This document shows positions 20,150 to 30,330 of a stretch of 64,000 nucleotides of DNA, piece by piece. The stretch comes from Tatumella ptyseos. Lineage in GTDB: Bacteria > Pseudomonadota > Gammaproteobacteria > Enterobacterales > Enterobacteriaceae. The notes under the pieces were generated by a model. The model ran no database searches. It saw only the letters and a list, made by a program, of their open reading frames with translations, and was not told where the DNA came from. A program made the position numbers and the translations under genes. Within the stretch, counting starts at the first letter, position 1. Every line of letters begins with the position of its first letter. The stretch lies in the NCBI RefSeq assembly GCF_030552895.1, contig NZ_CP130649.1, positions 1,984,001 through 2,048,000 of the forward strand. Reading direction: 5' to 3'.

Positions 20150-21370
20150 TTATGATGTAAATTTACGCATCGTCAATGTCGCGTTGGTACCACCAAAGCC
20201 GAAGCTATTTGACATTACAGTAGTCAGTGCGCGCTCGGTAGGTTGGGTGATGATGTTCATCCCCTCTGCTGCGGCATCCGCTTGCTCAATGTTAATGCTC
20301 GGTGCAATAAAGCCGTGTTCCAACATCAGTAGAGTATAGATGGCTTCTTGAACGCCAGCTGCACCCAAAGAGTGGCCTGTCATGGCTTTGGTCGCAGAAA
20401 GTGCTGGCGTGTTATCACCAAAGACTTCGCGAATAGCGCCCAATTCTTTTACATCACCTACCGGTGTAGAAGTACCGTGTGTATTCAGGTAATCGATCGG
20501 CGTATCCAGACCTTCCATCGCCATCTTCATACAACGTGCTGCACCTTCACCTGAAGGAGCAACCATATCAGCGCCATCAGAGGTTGCGCCGTAGCCAACG
20601 ATCTCTGCGTAGATATGCGCACCACGTGCTAGGGCGTGCTCAAGCTCTTCGACCACGACCATACCACCGCCACCTGCAATAACAAAGCCATCACGTTCTG
20701 AGTCGTAAGTACGAGAAGCTTTTTCTGGTGTATCGTTATATTTCGTGGATAACGCACCCATTGCATCGAACTCACAAGCCAGTTCCCAGCAAAGCTCTTC
20801 ACCGCCACCTGCGAAAACAATGTCTTGTTTACCGAGTTGGATTTGCTCAACGGCATTACCGATACAGTGTGCAGAGGTCGCACAGGCAGAACTGATCGAG
20901 TAGTTCACACCGTGAATTTTGAATGGCGTCGCTAAACAAGCTGAAACCCCTGAAGCCATGGCTTTAGTCACGACATATGGCCCCACTGCTTTCAAACCAC
21001 GAGGGCTACGCATTGCGTCAGCACCAAAGACTTGAAAACGTGGAGAACCGCCGCCTGAACCTGCAATCAAGCCCACGCGTGGATTATTTTGATATTGCTC
21101 TTCAGTCAGCTTCGAATCTTTAACGGCTTCCGCCATGGACAGATAAGCATAGATCGATGCATCGCTCATAAAACGGACAACTTTGCGATCAATTAAGCCT
21201 GTGGTATCCATTTTAACGTTACCCCAGACGTGGCTGCGCATGCCTGCATCTTTCATTTCATCAGAAAAAGTGATTCCTGAACGCCCCTCACGAAGAGAAG
21301 CCAGCACTTCTTGCTGATTATTACCAATGCTGGAAACAATCCCCAAGCCTGTGATCACTGCACGTTTCAT
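20150..21370 (-). CDS. fabB: beta-ketoacyl-ACP synthase I
   Basis: Condenses acyl-ACP with malonyl-ACP; essential for elongation of the unsaturated cis-3-decenoyl intermediate. Exactly 406 residues as in E. coli. The catalytic cysteine is C163 in [11 protein letters not shown], with the active-site histidines in [11 protein letters not shown] and [12 protein letters not shown]. It is divergent from mnmC across 153 bp. Confidence 0.98.
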   Translation of the reverse strand: MKRAVITGLGIVSSIGNNQQEVLASLREGRSGITFSDEMKDAGMRSHVWGNVKMDTTGLIDRKVVRFMSDASIYAYLSMAEAVKDSKLTEEQYQNNPRVGLIAGSGGGSPRFQVFGADAMRSPRGLKAVGPYVVTKAMASGVSACLATPFKIHGVNYSISSACATSAHCIGNAVEQIQLGKQDIVFAGGGEELCWELACEFDAMGALSTKYNDTPEKASRTYDSERDGFVIAGGGGMVVVEELEHALARGAHIYAEIVGYGATSDGADMVAPSGEGAARCMKMAMEGLDTPIDYLNTHGTSTPVGDVKELGAIREVFGDNTPALSATKAMTGHSLGAAGVQEAIYTLLMLEHGFIAPSINIEQADAAAEGMNIITQPTERALTTVMSNSFGFGGTNATLTMRKFTS

Positions 21371-21523
21371 TCACATTCCTCATAACAACTATCATCTTAT
21401 GGCGAGCACTTTAGCGTACAGTTGTACGCCGAACAACCCCCAATACACAAACTCTTTGTAAATTTGCCTATAAATTGTGATATCGCTAGACTATTCCCAA
21501 GTCTTCCGTAAAGAGCCCTCGAC

Positions 21524-23512
21524 GTGAAATCACCCACTATTAACCATGCAGACCTCGTTTGGAACGAACAAGGTACACCTGTTTCGCAATTTTTCGATGA
21601 CGTCTATTTTTCAAACGATAACGGGTTGGAAGAGACACGTTATGTCTTTTTAGAGGGCAATGACCTCTCTACACGTCTGCTCAATTCCCAGCAAGATACC
21701 TTTACCCTTGCCGAGACTGGTTTTGGAACAGGCTTAAATTTTTTGACATTATGGCAAAGCTATCAGTTGTTAGGTCGTCAGAATAGCGCATCAAAATTAC
21801 CGCGATTACACTTTATTAGCTGCGAAAAATACCCACTAACCCTGGCAGACCTCGAACTTGCCCATGGGCATTGGCCTGAACTCGCAAGCTTCTCGCAGGC
21901 GCTGCGTCAACAATGGCCTGATGCACTGCCGGGCTGTCATCGCCTAATTCTGGCGCAAGGACAAATTACTCTCGACTTGTGGTTCGGCGACATCAACGAC
22001 ATGTTAGAGGATCTCAACGCTAATTTAGTTCAAAAGGTTGATGCATGGTTTTTAGATGGCTTCGCCCCCTCGAAAAATCCTGATATGTGGACCGATGAGT
22101 TGTTCTCGACGTTAGCGATTACGGCTAAGCAAACAGGTACCTTCGCAACCTTTACTGCTGCAGGCTTTGTTAGGCGTGGATTGGAGCAAGCAGGTTTCAA
22201 CGTGATACGCCGTAAAGGCTTTGCGCATAAACGCGAGATGCTAATCGGACAATTAGCCATTCCTCCAAATTACCAACACCCCATGCCTTGGTATCCTCGC
22301 CCATCGGCGAATAATAAAGAAATTGCCATTGTCGGGGGTGGGATTGCGAGTGCCTGTCTCTGTATTGCGTTGGTTAGACGAGGATGGCAGGTCACGCACT
22401 ACTGTGCCGACGCAAAGCCCGCTGGAAATGCTTCGGGAAATCGGCAAGGTGCGGTTTACCCGCTATTACATGCGCAAGATCCTCAACTTGCAACCTTCTT
22501 TAGCGCCGCGTTCACTTTCGCGAAACGATTTTATCAAGCCCTTCCTTTCTCCTTTGAACACCAATGGTGTGGTGTATTACAACTAGGTTGGGATGAAAAA
22601 AGTCGGAAAAAAATCGATCAACTCGTCGCCCTATCATTACCGCCTTCCTTTGCGAGATTCGTCAGTGCTGAAGAGGCTAGTAAGCTCGCAGGCTTGGCCG
22701 TTGAACATTCTGGTATTTTCTATCCTGAAGGGGGATGGTTATCGCCCGCCGAATTAACCACAAAAATGTTTGATTGGGCGATATCTCAAGGCGTGGAGTG
22801 CCACTGGGAGTGCAATGTAGAGAACCTTAAACGGCAATCTCAAGGCGATTGGCAACTCGATTTACCCCAAGGCGGCCACGCTAAACACCATCAGGTAGTC
22901 CTTGCCAATGGCCATCAGTTAAACCAGTTCACACAAACTGAGGCTATACCCGTTTATCCCGTAGCGGGGCAAGTTAGCCACGTCGAAAAGCAACAGCCGT
23001 TAAGCCAGCTCGCGACAGTACTTTGCTATGAGGGGTACTTAACCCCATTAAGTGATACTTATCAAAGTCATTGTATTGGCGCGAGTTATCGTCGAGGTAA
23101 GGACGATTGTGACTATTCGCCGGAAGAGCAGTTAACCAATCAACAACGCCTAACACAATGTCTACCCGATAGTGACTGGGCAGCATCATTTAACATCGGC
23201 GATCAGGCGCGTATCGCTGTACGTTGTGCGATACGCGATCATCTTCCCATGGCGGGAATATTAAGTGATTATCAACAATTCGTAGCTGAGCCTGCGAGAG
23301 TTAAAGAAGCGATGGAAGGAAGCTACCACCCAGGCCTTTATCTACTGGGTGGTTTTGGGTCACGGGGACTTAGCAGTGCGCCGTTAGCGGCCGAGTTACT
23401 CGCCTCACAACTTTCAGGGGAGGCACTACCGCTCGATCAATCTACGCTAAATGCCTTACATCCTGGCCGATTCTGGATACGCAAACGCATTAAGGGCAGA
23501 CCTATTGCTTAG
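21524..23512 (+). CDS. mnmC: bifunctional tRNA mnm5s2U34 methyltransferase/oxidoreductase MnmC
   Basis: Completes the wobble modification mnm5s2U34: the C-terminal FAD domain removes the carboxymethyl group and the N-terminal SAM-dependent domain methylates the resulting amine. The 662 residues (E. coli 668) contain GFGTGLNFLTLW near 67-79 for SAM binding, and the FAD-binding motif IAIVGGGIASACL near residue 267. The start is GTG, encoding MKSPTINHADLVW. The gene end overlaps yfcL by 11 bp in convergent orientation. Confidence 0.96.
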   Translation: MKSPTINHADLVWNEQGTPVSQFFDDVYFSNDNGLEETRYVFLEGNDLSTRLLNSQQDTFTLAETGFGTGLNFLTLWQSYQLLGRQNSASKLPRLHFISCEKYPLTLADLELAHGHWPELASFSQALRQQWPDALPGCHRLILAQGQITLDLWFGDINDMLEDLNANLVQKVDAWFLDGFAPSKNPDMWTDELFSTLAITAKQTGTFATFTAAGFVRRGLEQAGFNVIRRKGFAHKREMLIGQLAIPPNYQHPMPWYPRPSANNKEIAIVGGGIASACLCIALVRRGWQVTHYCADAKPAGNASGNRQGAVYPLLHAQDPQLATFFSAAFTFAKRFYQALPFSFEHQWCGVLQLGWDEKSRKKIDQLVALSLPPSFARFVSAEEASKLAGLAVEHSGIFYPEGGWLSPAELTTKMFDWAISQGVECHWECNVENLKRQSQGDWQLDLPQGGHAKHHQVVLANGHQLNQFTQTEAIPVYPVAGQVSHVEKQQPLSQLATVLCYEGYLTPLSDTYQSHCIGASYRRGKDDCDYSPEEQLTNQQRLTQCLPDSDWAASFNIGDQARIAVRCAIRDHLPMAGILSDYQQFVAEPARVKEAMEGSYHPGLYLLGGFGSRGLSSAPLAAELLASQLSGEALPLDQSTLNALHPGRFWIRKRIKGRPIA

Positions 23513-23798
23513 TCGTCGTTAACTCTGCCACCGCGCGGTGGTAGAGATCTTCCCACAACTGCATGACCAGTTTTTGGTCGGGAGGCGAGAGCTCGCCGGC
23601 TTTGATGGCTTGAGAGAGACTCTGCTCTACTTGAGCTTTAAGAGCCTCGGGCTCGGCGCACGACTGACCTTCCAGCTCCGCCACCGCTAAAGTTAAATGC
23701 CCTCGCAGATATCCTCCGGCAAAAAGCTCATCGTCAGAACCGTGTTCTACCGTCTTGTCGATACTATCGAGGATATGCTCTTCGAGATCTGTAATCAT
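23502..23798 (-). CDS. yfcL: YfcL family protein
   Basis: Small acidic helical protein of 98 residues (E. coli 92), function unknown. The conserved core DDELFAGGYLRGHLTLAVAE identifies the family. It is in the conserved mnmC-yfcL-epmC-yfcA order and probably shares transcription with epmC 27 bp... upstream on the same strand. No catalytic motif is visible. Confidence 0.9.
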   Translation of the reverse strand: MITDLEEHILDSIDKTVEHGSDDELFAGGYLRGHLTLAVAELEGQSCAEPEALKAQVEQSLSQAIKAGELSPPDQKLVMQLWEDLYHRAVAELTTTKQ

Positions 23799-23825
23799 GA
23801 GTTTTCCTAAAAATGTTGGCGTAAC

Positions 23826-24371
23826 TTATAACGTCTCAGGCCAAGGGAACTGTTCGCTATTCAACGGTTCCGTATGGTAAAAATCCTGTAGAGCGGCAAC
23901 CAGTCGAGCAGGTCGCTCCGGTAGTCCTTGTTCGAGATAGTGCATCACTTGCGCCTGCACTTTACGTTGGAAAGCAACGCGATCCGGCTCACAGGTTCCT
24001 TCTAGATTATCGCAGCTAATATTGAACCTAAAGCCAGCAGCCACCGAAAATATCCATTCTAACGCTTGGGGTTTAATTTCAACCTGTTCAAATTTGGCCT
24101 GTGTCGTTTCATCACGCCCGTCAGGGCAATACCAGTAACCGAAATCGACCAGTAGCCTTCGCTGAGGCCCTGCAATACACCAATGCGATATCTCATGCAG
24201 AGTACTGGCATAGTACCCATGGGCAAAGACAATGCGATGATAGTCGCACTGCTCATCTGCAGGTAAGTAAATGGGTTCATCCTCACCCTTTATCAGTCTT
24301 GTGTTAAAATCATCGTAAAAACAGTGATCAAAAATCCTGATCATGTCTTGATAATCGTGCTGCTGAGTCAT
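23826..24371 (-). CDS. epmC: elongation factor P hydroxylase EpmC
   Basis: Iron-dependent hydroxylase that adds a hydroxyl to the beta-lysyl-lysine of elongation factor P, the final step after EpmB and EpmA. The 181-residue protein (E. coli 182) contains HEISHWCIAG, which supplies likely iron ligands, and the DFGYWYCPDGRDE block. It is 18 bp downstream of yfcA on the same strand. Confidence 0.93.
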   Translation of the reverse strand: MTQQHDYQDMIRIFDHCFYDDFNTRLIKGEDEPIYLPADEQCDYHRIVFAHGYYASTLHEISHWCIAGPQRRLLVDFGYWYCPDGRDETTQAKFEQVEIKPQALEWIFSVAAGFRFNISCDNLEGTCEPDRVAFQRKVQAQVMHYLEQGLPERPARLVAALQDFYHTEPLNSEQFPWPETL

Positions 24372-24389
24372 AAATTATTCTTCGTGTAA

Positions 24390-25184
24390 TTATAAACCGA
24401 TACTATGCATCAGTGCGGCCCCATGGCTGTCCCATAGCAGTTTAGCGCTCATCACCATCGAAACCACTACAACCATTGGCCTGATTAACTTTTGTCCGCG
24501 ACTCAACACCAAGCGAGCCCCTAATCTAGCGCCACATACAGCACCGATTAGCATAATGGCACCTAGGCCCCAAACCACTTTACCGCCCACCATAAAGAAC
24601 AGTAAGCTGGCAAAGTTTGACGTGAAATTGAGTACCTTAGCGTGCGCTGTCGCTTTGGCGAGGTTAAAACCCGCTAGAGTGACAAAGCCTAAAGCGTAAA
24701 AGGAACCCGCTCCCGGTCCAAAAAAACCATCATAGAAGCCCACACAGCCACCGCCTACACAGGCATAGGCAAGTCCTTCAAGGCGAGCAACCTTGTCCAC
24801 TTCACCTAATTTCGGCATGAAGAGAAACCAAAGCCCAATACCAATGAGCAATAAGGGCAGTACTTGGCGTAAAATATCGGCTTTAAGATGCTGGATAGTA
24901 ATGGTTCCGACAACCGCACCAATAAAAGTAAGCAAGATATTCAGCCACTGACGACGCAGGTCAACAGCTTTACGGCGAACAAAATAAAGGCTTGCTGAAA
25001 ACGACCCTCCCACTGACTGTAATTTATTGGTCGCTAAGACCTGAGCCGGAGATAATCCTGCGGCTAGCAAGGCTGGGACCGTTAACAGCCCCCCTCCCCC
25101 CGCAATCGAGTCGATAAAGGCCGCGAGGACCGCCACAAAAAATAGAATGACGACTAGCCCTGGCGTCACAATAAACCAATCCAT
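24390..25184 (-). CDS. yfcA: TSUP family membrane transporter YfcA
   Basis: Inner-membrane protein of the TauE/SafE (TSUP) family, 264 residues with about eight hydrophobic segments, thought to export or import sulfur-containing organic anions; substrate unknown. The family block IDSIAGGGGLLTVPALL is at residues 25-41 and is encoded by two long G-runs. It begins the yfcA-epmC-yfcL co-directional group, 9 bp after mepA. Confidence 0.92.
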   Translation of the reverse strand: MDWFIVTPGLVVILFFVAVLAAFIDSIAGGGGLLTVPALLAAGLSPAQVLATNKLQSVGGSFSASLYFVRRKAVDLRRQWLNILLTFIGAVVGTITIQHLKADILRQVLPLLLIGIGLWFLFMPKLGEVDKVARLEGLAYACVGGGCVGFYDGFFGPGAGSFYALGFVTLAGFNLAKATAHAKVLNFTSNFASLLFFMVGGKVVWGLGAIMLIGAVCGARLGARLVLSRGQKLIRPMVVVVSMVMSAKLLWDSHGAALMHSIGL

Positions 25185-25193
25185 GCGGATTCC

Positions 25194-26021
25194 TTACAGT
25201 AAGTGTTTATCCAATAATGCTTGGCAATTGGCAGGAAGCACCGGTGGTTTTGGTTTTACCGGATGGTAGCCAGGTTTTGGCGGCTCGAACCAACTTTGTA
25301 ACTCTGCACCACATCCATCGCCTGCCGGAGGGGGAGCTTGTTCAACACATTGGGTATCATTCGCCGGACAATGTAACCTCACGTGCATGTGGGCGCGATG
25401 TGCAAACCAAGGACGGACTTTCTGCAGCCATTGACGATCGCTCCCAGCGTCCAAGCATAACTGCTGTTTGATCGCCGGGTTAACAAAAATACGTGCGACA
25501 TGAGGATCTTCTGAAGCTTGGCGTACCATTGTGTCAATATCACGGCTCCATAGACGGTTCACCACGGATTTATCGTCGGCGGTGACTAAATCGAGGGGCT
25601 GAGGATGTAACAACTGTTGGGCTGTCCAACGTTGACGAGGAAGCTGTAGCCAGATGTCGACATCTAAGCCAATTTGATGGCTGGCATGACCGCTGCTAAA
25701 GCGCCCGCCTGCTGGCATCCCCATATCACCAATTAATACCGTACCGGACGTCTGCTGCGCAATATCTTGGCTAAAACGTTGGATAAATTGAATCAACAAT
25801 GGATGACCGAAATAGCGGTGTTGATCTTGGCGCATCACCTGGTAGTGCTGCGCCTCGAGGGGTAGCGCTTGCGCCCCGACGATACAGCCGTTCGCATAGC
25901 TACCAATCGGTTGTACCGGTCCCGCAATAGGTTGCTGAATTTTTTGCCACGGCGTCTGCGCAAAGGCTGCACAGGTCGAAGCAATAAATAACGCACCGCC
26001 AGCCATCCAATGTTTCATCAT
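25194..26021 (-). CDS. mepA: penicillin-insensitive murein endopeptidase MepA
   Basis: Periplasmic LAS-type zinc metalloendopeptidase that cuts D-Ala-mDAP cross-links in peptidoglycan. The 275-residue precursor has a signal peptide ([21 protein letters not shown]) and the metal-binding blocks [20 protein letters not shown] and [13 protein letters not shown]. Conserved cysteines for disulfides are present ([20 protein letters not shown]). This start has AAGG eight bases upstream; sixteen extra codons upstream would overlap aroC. It is 10 bp after aroC, as in the E. coli aroC-mepA operon. Confidence 0.95.
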   Translation of the reverse strand: MMKHWMAGGALFIASTCAAFAQTPWQKIQQPIAGPVQPIGSYANGCIVGAQALPLEAQHYQVMRQDQHRYFGHPLLIQFIQRFSQDIAQQTSGTVLIGDMGMPAGGRFSSGHASHQIGLDVDIWLQLPRQRWTAQQLLHPQPLDLVTADDKSVVNRLWSRDIDTMVRQASEDPHVARIFVNPAIKQQLCLDAGSDRQWLQKVRPWFAHRAHMHVRLHCPANDTQCVEQAPPPAGDGCGAELQSWFEPPKPGYHPVKPKPPVLPANCQALLDKHLL

Positions 26022-26031
26022 AATCGTTACC

Positions 26032-27111
26032 TTATTTCGTTGACGGTGAAACATCAGCGCATTGCGCACGATGTCGTAGCAAATGATCCATTAACACAAT
26101 GGCGGTCATTGCCTCGGCAATCGGTACGGCGCGGATCCCGACACAAGGATCGTGACGACCGCGAGTGATCATGTCCACTTCTTCACCTTGTCGAGTAAGG
26201 GTTTTACCCGGCACGGTAATGCTGGACGTCGGTTTCAGTGCGATAGAGGCGGTAATAGTTTGCCCACTACTGATACCACCTAAAATGCCACCAGCGTGAT
26301 TGCTTTGAAATCCATCTTTACGGATCTCATCACGATGTTGACTGCCGCGTTGCGCGACGACCTCAAAACCATCGCCGATTTCAACACCTTTTACCGCGTT
26401 AATACTCATTAAGGCGTGAGCGAGGTCTGCATCCAGACGGTCAAATACCGGCTCGCCCAGTCCTACTGGCACATTTTCAGCGACCACACTGACTTTCGCC
26501 CCGATTGAATCGCCTTCTTTTTTCAAGCCACGCAGCAAAGCATCCAGCGACTCGAGTTTTTCACTATCAGGAGAGAAAAAGGGATTCTGTTCTACCTGTG
26601 ACCAGTCCTTCAACTCGCAACAGACATCACCCATCTGCGCCAAATAGCCGCGAACTACCACGTTATGCTTAAGCTGCAGGTATTTCTTAGCAATGGCACC
26701 GGCAGCAACACGCATGGCCGTTTCACGCGCTGAGGAGCGCCCGCCACCGCGGTAATCACGAAAGCCATATTTTTGATCGTAAGTAAAATCAGCATGGCCC
26801 GGACGATATAACTCTTTAATTTCACCGTAATCTTGTGAACGCTGATCGGTATTTTCAATCAATAAGCCAATCGACGTACCTGTCGTTTTACCTTCAAATA
26901 CACCTGATAGGATTTTGACTTGATCAGGTTCACGACGCTGCGTGGTATAACGTGATGTCCCTGGGCGACGACGATCGAGATCATGCTGCAAATCAGCTTC
27001 TGTTAACGGAATGCCCGGCGGGACACCATCGACAATACACCCTAGTGCGATACCGTGTGATTCACCAAACGTCGTGACACGGAAAAGTTGACCAATTGTA
27101 TTTCCAGCCAT
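26032..27111 (-). CDS. aroC: chorismate synthase
   Basis: Last step of the shikimate pathway: 5-enolpyruvylshikimate-3-phosphate to chorismate, requiring reduced FMN. The 359-residue protein (E. coli 361) carries the three family signatures, including [18 protein letters not shown] near the N-terminus, [19 protein letters not shown] centrally, and [17 protein letters not shown] at the C-terminus. It follows prmB by 20 bp on the same strand. Confidence 0.98.
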   Translation of the reverse strand: MAGNTIGQLFRVTTFGESHGIALGCIVDGVPPGIPLTEADLQHDLDRRRPGTSRYTTQRREPDQVKILSGVFEGKTTGTSIGLLIENTDQRSQDYGEIKELYRPGHADFTYDQKYGFRDYRGGGRSSARETAMRVAAGAIAKKYLQLKHNVVVRGYLAQMGDVCCELKDWSQVEQNPFFSPDSEKLESLDALLRGLKKEGDSIGAKVSVVAENVPVGLGEPVFDRLDADLAHALMSINAVKGVEIGDGFEVVAQRGSQHRDEIRKDGFQSNHAGGILGGISSGQTITASIALKPTSSITVPGKTLTRQGEEVDMITRGRHDPCVGIRAVPIAEAMTAIVLMDHLLRHRAQCADVSPSTK

Positions 27112-27131
27112 GTTTTATCCTTATCGTTGAT

Positions 27132-28085
27132 CTATGCTGAAAAATCGACTTTTTTCGCCGAAAACTTTTCAAAAATAGGCTTACAGTCAAGTAGCTGTTG
27201 GTAGTCCAACATAAAGACCCCATCCCCTCCTTGCTCGAACTCCAACCAGGTAAAGGGAACCTCAGGGTATTGCTCAATCATATGCACCATGCTGTTACCC
27301 ACTTCACAAATCATCACGCCCTCTTCGCTCAGGAACTCGGTCGCTTGTGCCAACATACGGTTAACTAAGATCAAGCCGTCGTGGCCAGCGGCCAAGCCAA
27401 GTTCAGGCTCATGACGATATTCGTCAGGTAAGTCATCCATATCCTCTGCATCAACATAAGGAGGGTTGGTAACAATGAGATCATATTTAATCGGTGGGAT
27501 ATTATCGAACAAGTCTGAACACAGTGGCGTCACTTGATGCATCATGCCATGGGCTTCAATATTTTGCTCAGTGACGGCTAAAGCGTCTGGCGAGATATCA
27601 GCCGCATCGACTTCTGCCTCTGGGAAGGCGTAAGCGCAGGCAATCGCGATACAGCCACTACCGGTACAGAGATCGAGGATATGGCGTGGCGAACGATTAA
27701 TTAACCCTGAGAATCTATGGTTGATTAATTCGCCAATGGGGGAACGTGGTACTAACACGCGTTCATCAACATAGAACTCATGACCACAGAACCAGGCTTG
27801 ATTGGTCAAATAGGCGACCGGAATACGTTCAAATACCCGACGGGTGACACGCTCAACAATCAGCTCACGTTCTGAACGCGTTAACCTTGCAGTAAGCATC
27901 TCTTCAGGTAAATCGAGGGGGAGGTGTAAGGTAGGTAAAACGAGTTGAACCGCTTCGTCCCACGGGTTATCGGTCCCATGACCATACCAAATATCGGCGG
28001 CAGAAAAGCGACTAATTGTCCAACGTAACATATCCTGGATGGTATGCAGGTCGCTTACCACCTCTTCGGCAAAAAATTTATCCAC
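27132..28085 (-). CDS. prmB: ribosomal protein uL3 glutamine methyltransferase
   Basis: SAM-dependent N5-glutamine methyltransferase acting on ribosomal protein L3. The catalytic NPPY motif is in [13 protein letters not shown] and the SAM loop in [15 protein letters not shown]. The length is 317 (E. coli 310). The gene starts the prmB-aroC-mepA-yfcA group and is divergent from smrB, as in E. coli. Confidence 0.95.
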   Translation of the reverse strand: MDKFFAEEVVSDLHTIQDMLRWTISRFSAADIWYGHGTDNPWDEAVQLVLPTLHLPLDLPEEMLTARLTRSERELIVERVTRRVFERIPVAYLTNQAWFCGHEFYVDERVLVPRSPIGELINHRFSGLINRSPRHILDLCTGSGCIAIACAYAFPEAEVDAADISPDALAVTEQNIEAHGMMHQVTPLCSDLFDNIPPIKYDLIVTNPPYVDAEDMDDLPDEYRHEPELGLAAGHDGLILVNRMLAQATEFLSEEGVMICEVGNSMVHMIEQYPEVPFTWLEFEQGGDGVFMLDYQQLLDCKPIFEKFSAKKVDFSA

Positions 28086-28258
28086 ATGCCCTCCAGGGCA
28101 ACTAACAAAACTTTACCTAGTTTGCCACGAACTTATGCTAAATTCAGCTTCATTAAACGGCTATTTTTATCGATACCGAATAATTGATAAGAGAAATTTG
28201 ATTTTTAATCTATTGCCGTTAAAAATGACAAGATGACAATTCAGTAGCTGGAACGACG

Positions 28259-28807
28259 ATGAGCCGGAAAGCCCCCCTTGATAAAGACGATCTGGACCTA
28301 TTTAAAACATTGATGGGGGATACGCCTCGGATGAAACAAGATACCGTCCTGCACCCGCTAACAAAAAAAATTGAACGCGCCCTTCCTCAAAAAAGGCTGA
28401 TCAGCGAACAAGTCGATAACAGCCACTATTTTTCTGATGAATATCAGCCATTGCTCGCGGAAGATGGCCCAGTACGATATACCCGATCCGATGTCAGCCC
28501 TTATGAGGTTAAAAAGCTACGTCGGGGCGATTATACCCCAGAGATTTTTTTAGATTTGCACGGACTGACTCAGCAACAAGCTAAAAAAGAGTTGGGTGCG
28601 ATGATCGCAGCATGCAGAAGGGAGCGTCTTTTTTGTGCGTCGGTGATGCACGGACATGGCAAACATATCCTTAAACAGCAAACACCTTTATGGTTAGCCC
28701 AGCATCCTCATGTGATGGCTTTTCACCAAGCGCCAAAGATGTTCGGCGGGAATGCGGCAATTTTGATGCTGATCGAAGTTGACGAGCTGGCGATGCCCCT
28801 CTTTTAA
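28259..28807 (+). CDS. smrB: ribosome rescue endonuclease SmrB
   Basis: Cleaves mRNA between collided ribosomes so that stalled complexes can be rescued. The 182-residue protein has an N-terminal ribosome-binding extension and a C-terminal Smr domain from about residue 95, with [15 protein letters not shown] and the [11 protein letters not shown] nucleic-acid-binding motif. It faces sixA. Confidence 0.95.
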   Translation: MSRKAPLDKDDLDLFKTLMGDTPRMKQDTVLHPLTKKIERALPQKRLISEQVDNSHYFSDEYQPLLAEDGPVRYTRSDVSPYEVKKLRRGDYTPEIFLDLHGLTQQQAKKELGAMIAACRRERLFCASVMHGHGKHILKQQTPLWLAQHPHVMAFHQAPKMFGGNAAILMLIEVDELAMPLF

Positions 28808-28831
28808 TCCCCCCCCGATCAGCTTGAACGA

Positions 28832-29314
28832 TCACATTGCAGCGGCCAAACGCGACGGGCTTTCTTGCCAACACAGGGTACCGCGAGCCGATTTAGCATC
28901 GTAATCGATGTGCGCGATACCTGCTGTAGCAAACATTGGCGGGCACTGCTCTGGGCAAAGGGTCGATACTAAGTATCCGACTAGCGGTAAGTGAGAAATG
29001 ATCATCACATTATCCACCCCTTCACTCGCTAACCCTTGGAGGTAGTCACCAACAGCTTGAGCATCGCCCGATGGCGTTAACATGTCCAAGATTTCAACTT
29101 TACCACTCTTGGTCACATTCTCAGAAAAAGCATTGAGTGTCTGCTGCGCACGCAGGAACGGGCTGACTAAAGTCAGATCAAATGAAGGCTGTTGTGAAGC
29201 TAGCCAACGAGACATTTGTTGGGATTCGACAACACCACAGTGTGTCAATGGGCGTTGCGCATCACTTGCCGCATCGAGCGCTGCGTCGCCATGACGCATT
29301 ATATAAACATGCAT
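28832..29314 (-). CDS. sixA: phosphohistidine phosphatase SixA
   Basis: Histidine-type phosphatase that removes phosphate from phosphohistidine in the ArcB HPt domain and the nitrogen-PTS protein NPr. The catalytic histidine is H8 in YIMRHGDAA; length is 160 (E. coli 161). In E. coli it is followed upstream by fadJ-fadI; here the next gene is mlaA, so the fad block is absent from this locus. Confidence 0.95.
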   Translation of the reverse strand: MHVYIMRHGDAALDAASDAQRPLTHCGVVESQQMSRWLASQQPSFDLTLVSPFLRAQQTLNAFSENVTKSGKVEILDMLTPSGDAQAVGDYLQGLASEGVDNVMIISHLPLVGYLVSTLCPEQCPPMFATAGIAHIDYDAKSARGTLCWQESPSRLAAAM

Positions 29315-29474
29315 AAAGCACCGTTACTGAAAGGGAAATTAATTCAGCGCCTGTCACTGCCTGCGCATGAATCTGCTTTTTTACCTTAGCTCATTACTCC
29401 AGTCAACCCTAGCGCATGGGGGTGCTCTGCAAACTGCTGTAATCGCAAATAAAAAAATTACCTTTTTAAAAAAC

Positions 29475-29500
29475 AAAAACGCCCTATAAGGGCGTTTTTT
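29475..29500 (-). terminator. terminator after mlaA
   Basis: An 11-bp stem (AAAAACGCCCT/AGGGCGTTTTT) around ATA, flanked by A- and T-rich runs. It lies 31 bp past the mlaA stop and probably ends the ccm-mlaA transcript. Confidence 0.85.
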
Positions 29501-29531
29501 AACGATTGAACACTGCTGAGAAACAAGGAGG

Positions 29532-30311
29532 TTACTCTGAATCGATATCTTTTAAATCACCTTGGATGGCTTGTGCATTAGGGTTGTCTTCCGGCTTTAA
29601 TTTACCGCCATTCGCTAAGAAGTCGTAACGCTGGAAGTAGGCGTTGCGGATGAAGGCATAAGGATCGCTTTGCTGACGTAAAATGCCGTCAGAATCCAGT
29701 AACTGTGCACGAGTTTCAACCCCTTCTAACGCCCATTTACCTGCCGATAACCAGATGGTTAACCAGCTTAGTGGCGCGTAAAGACTATCGACATAATCCC
29801 CCCCATCTTGGCGGATGGTGAAGCTACCGTAGCCTGGTAATTCAACATAAGGACCATAGCCCACACCATAATGGCCTAACGTACTACCGAACCCATGAGC
29901 ATGCTCACGAGCCAGTTGAGGGTTGGCTTTACCCGCCACATCAATAAATCCGCCTAGACCTAATGTCGAGTTAAGGAAGAAGCGAGTAAAGTGAATTGCA
30001 GCGCGCTCAACGTCCCCTTCTAATAGATAGTTAACCATTGATGACGGCTCATCCAAGTTACCGAGCACATTACTAATCCCCGTACGCGCCGGAACCGGGA
30101 CATAATCCCGCCATGCTACCGCCACCGGACGAAGAATATACGGATCTAACACATCATAGTTAAAATTAAACATCTTACGGTTAAACCCTTGCAGCGGGTC
30201 ACTACGTTGTGACGTCTGCTGACTATCCTCAGGTTTAGAACTCGCACATCCTGCTAAAACAAGCGTAGCTAGACTCAATGCTGCAAGTCGGTAAGAGAGG
30301 TTATTTGCCAT
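29532..30311 (-). CDS. mlaA: phospholipid-removing outer-membrane lipoprotein MlaA
   Basis: Outer-membrane lipoprotein that extracts mislocalised phospholipids from the outer leaflet and passes them to MlaC. The 259-residue precursor has a lipobox LAGC with cysteine at about 22, then the family blocks RDYVPVPARTGISNVLGNL and FGSTLGHYGVGYGPY, and ends KDIDSE as in E. coli. Thirteen in-frame codons upstream are rejected because they do not fit a signal peptide. It lies 19 bp after ccmI, so it is probably the distal gene of the ccm transcript. Confidence 0.95.
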   Translation of the reverse strand: MANNLSYRLAALSLATLVLAGCASSKPEDSQQTSQRSDPLQGFNRKMFNFNYDVLDPYILRPVAVAWRDYVPVPARTGISNVLGNLDEPSSMVNYLLEGDVERAAIHFTRFFLNSTLGLGGFIDVAGKANPQLAREHAHGFGSTLGHYGVGYGPYVELPGYGSFTIRQDGGDYVDSLYAPLSWLTIWLSAGKWALEGVETRAQLLDSDGILRQQSDPYAFIRNAYFQRYDFLANGGKLKPEDNPNAQAIQGDLKDIDSE

Positions 30312-30330
30312 GTTTCGCACCGTTATTATT

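Noticed and set aside
25089..25101. Two runs of six C on the plus strand (G on the coding strand) inside yfcA
   Set aside because: They encode the conserved AGGGGLL motif of the family; with only two tracts, a quadruplex or phase-variable switch is not supported.
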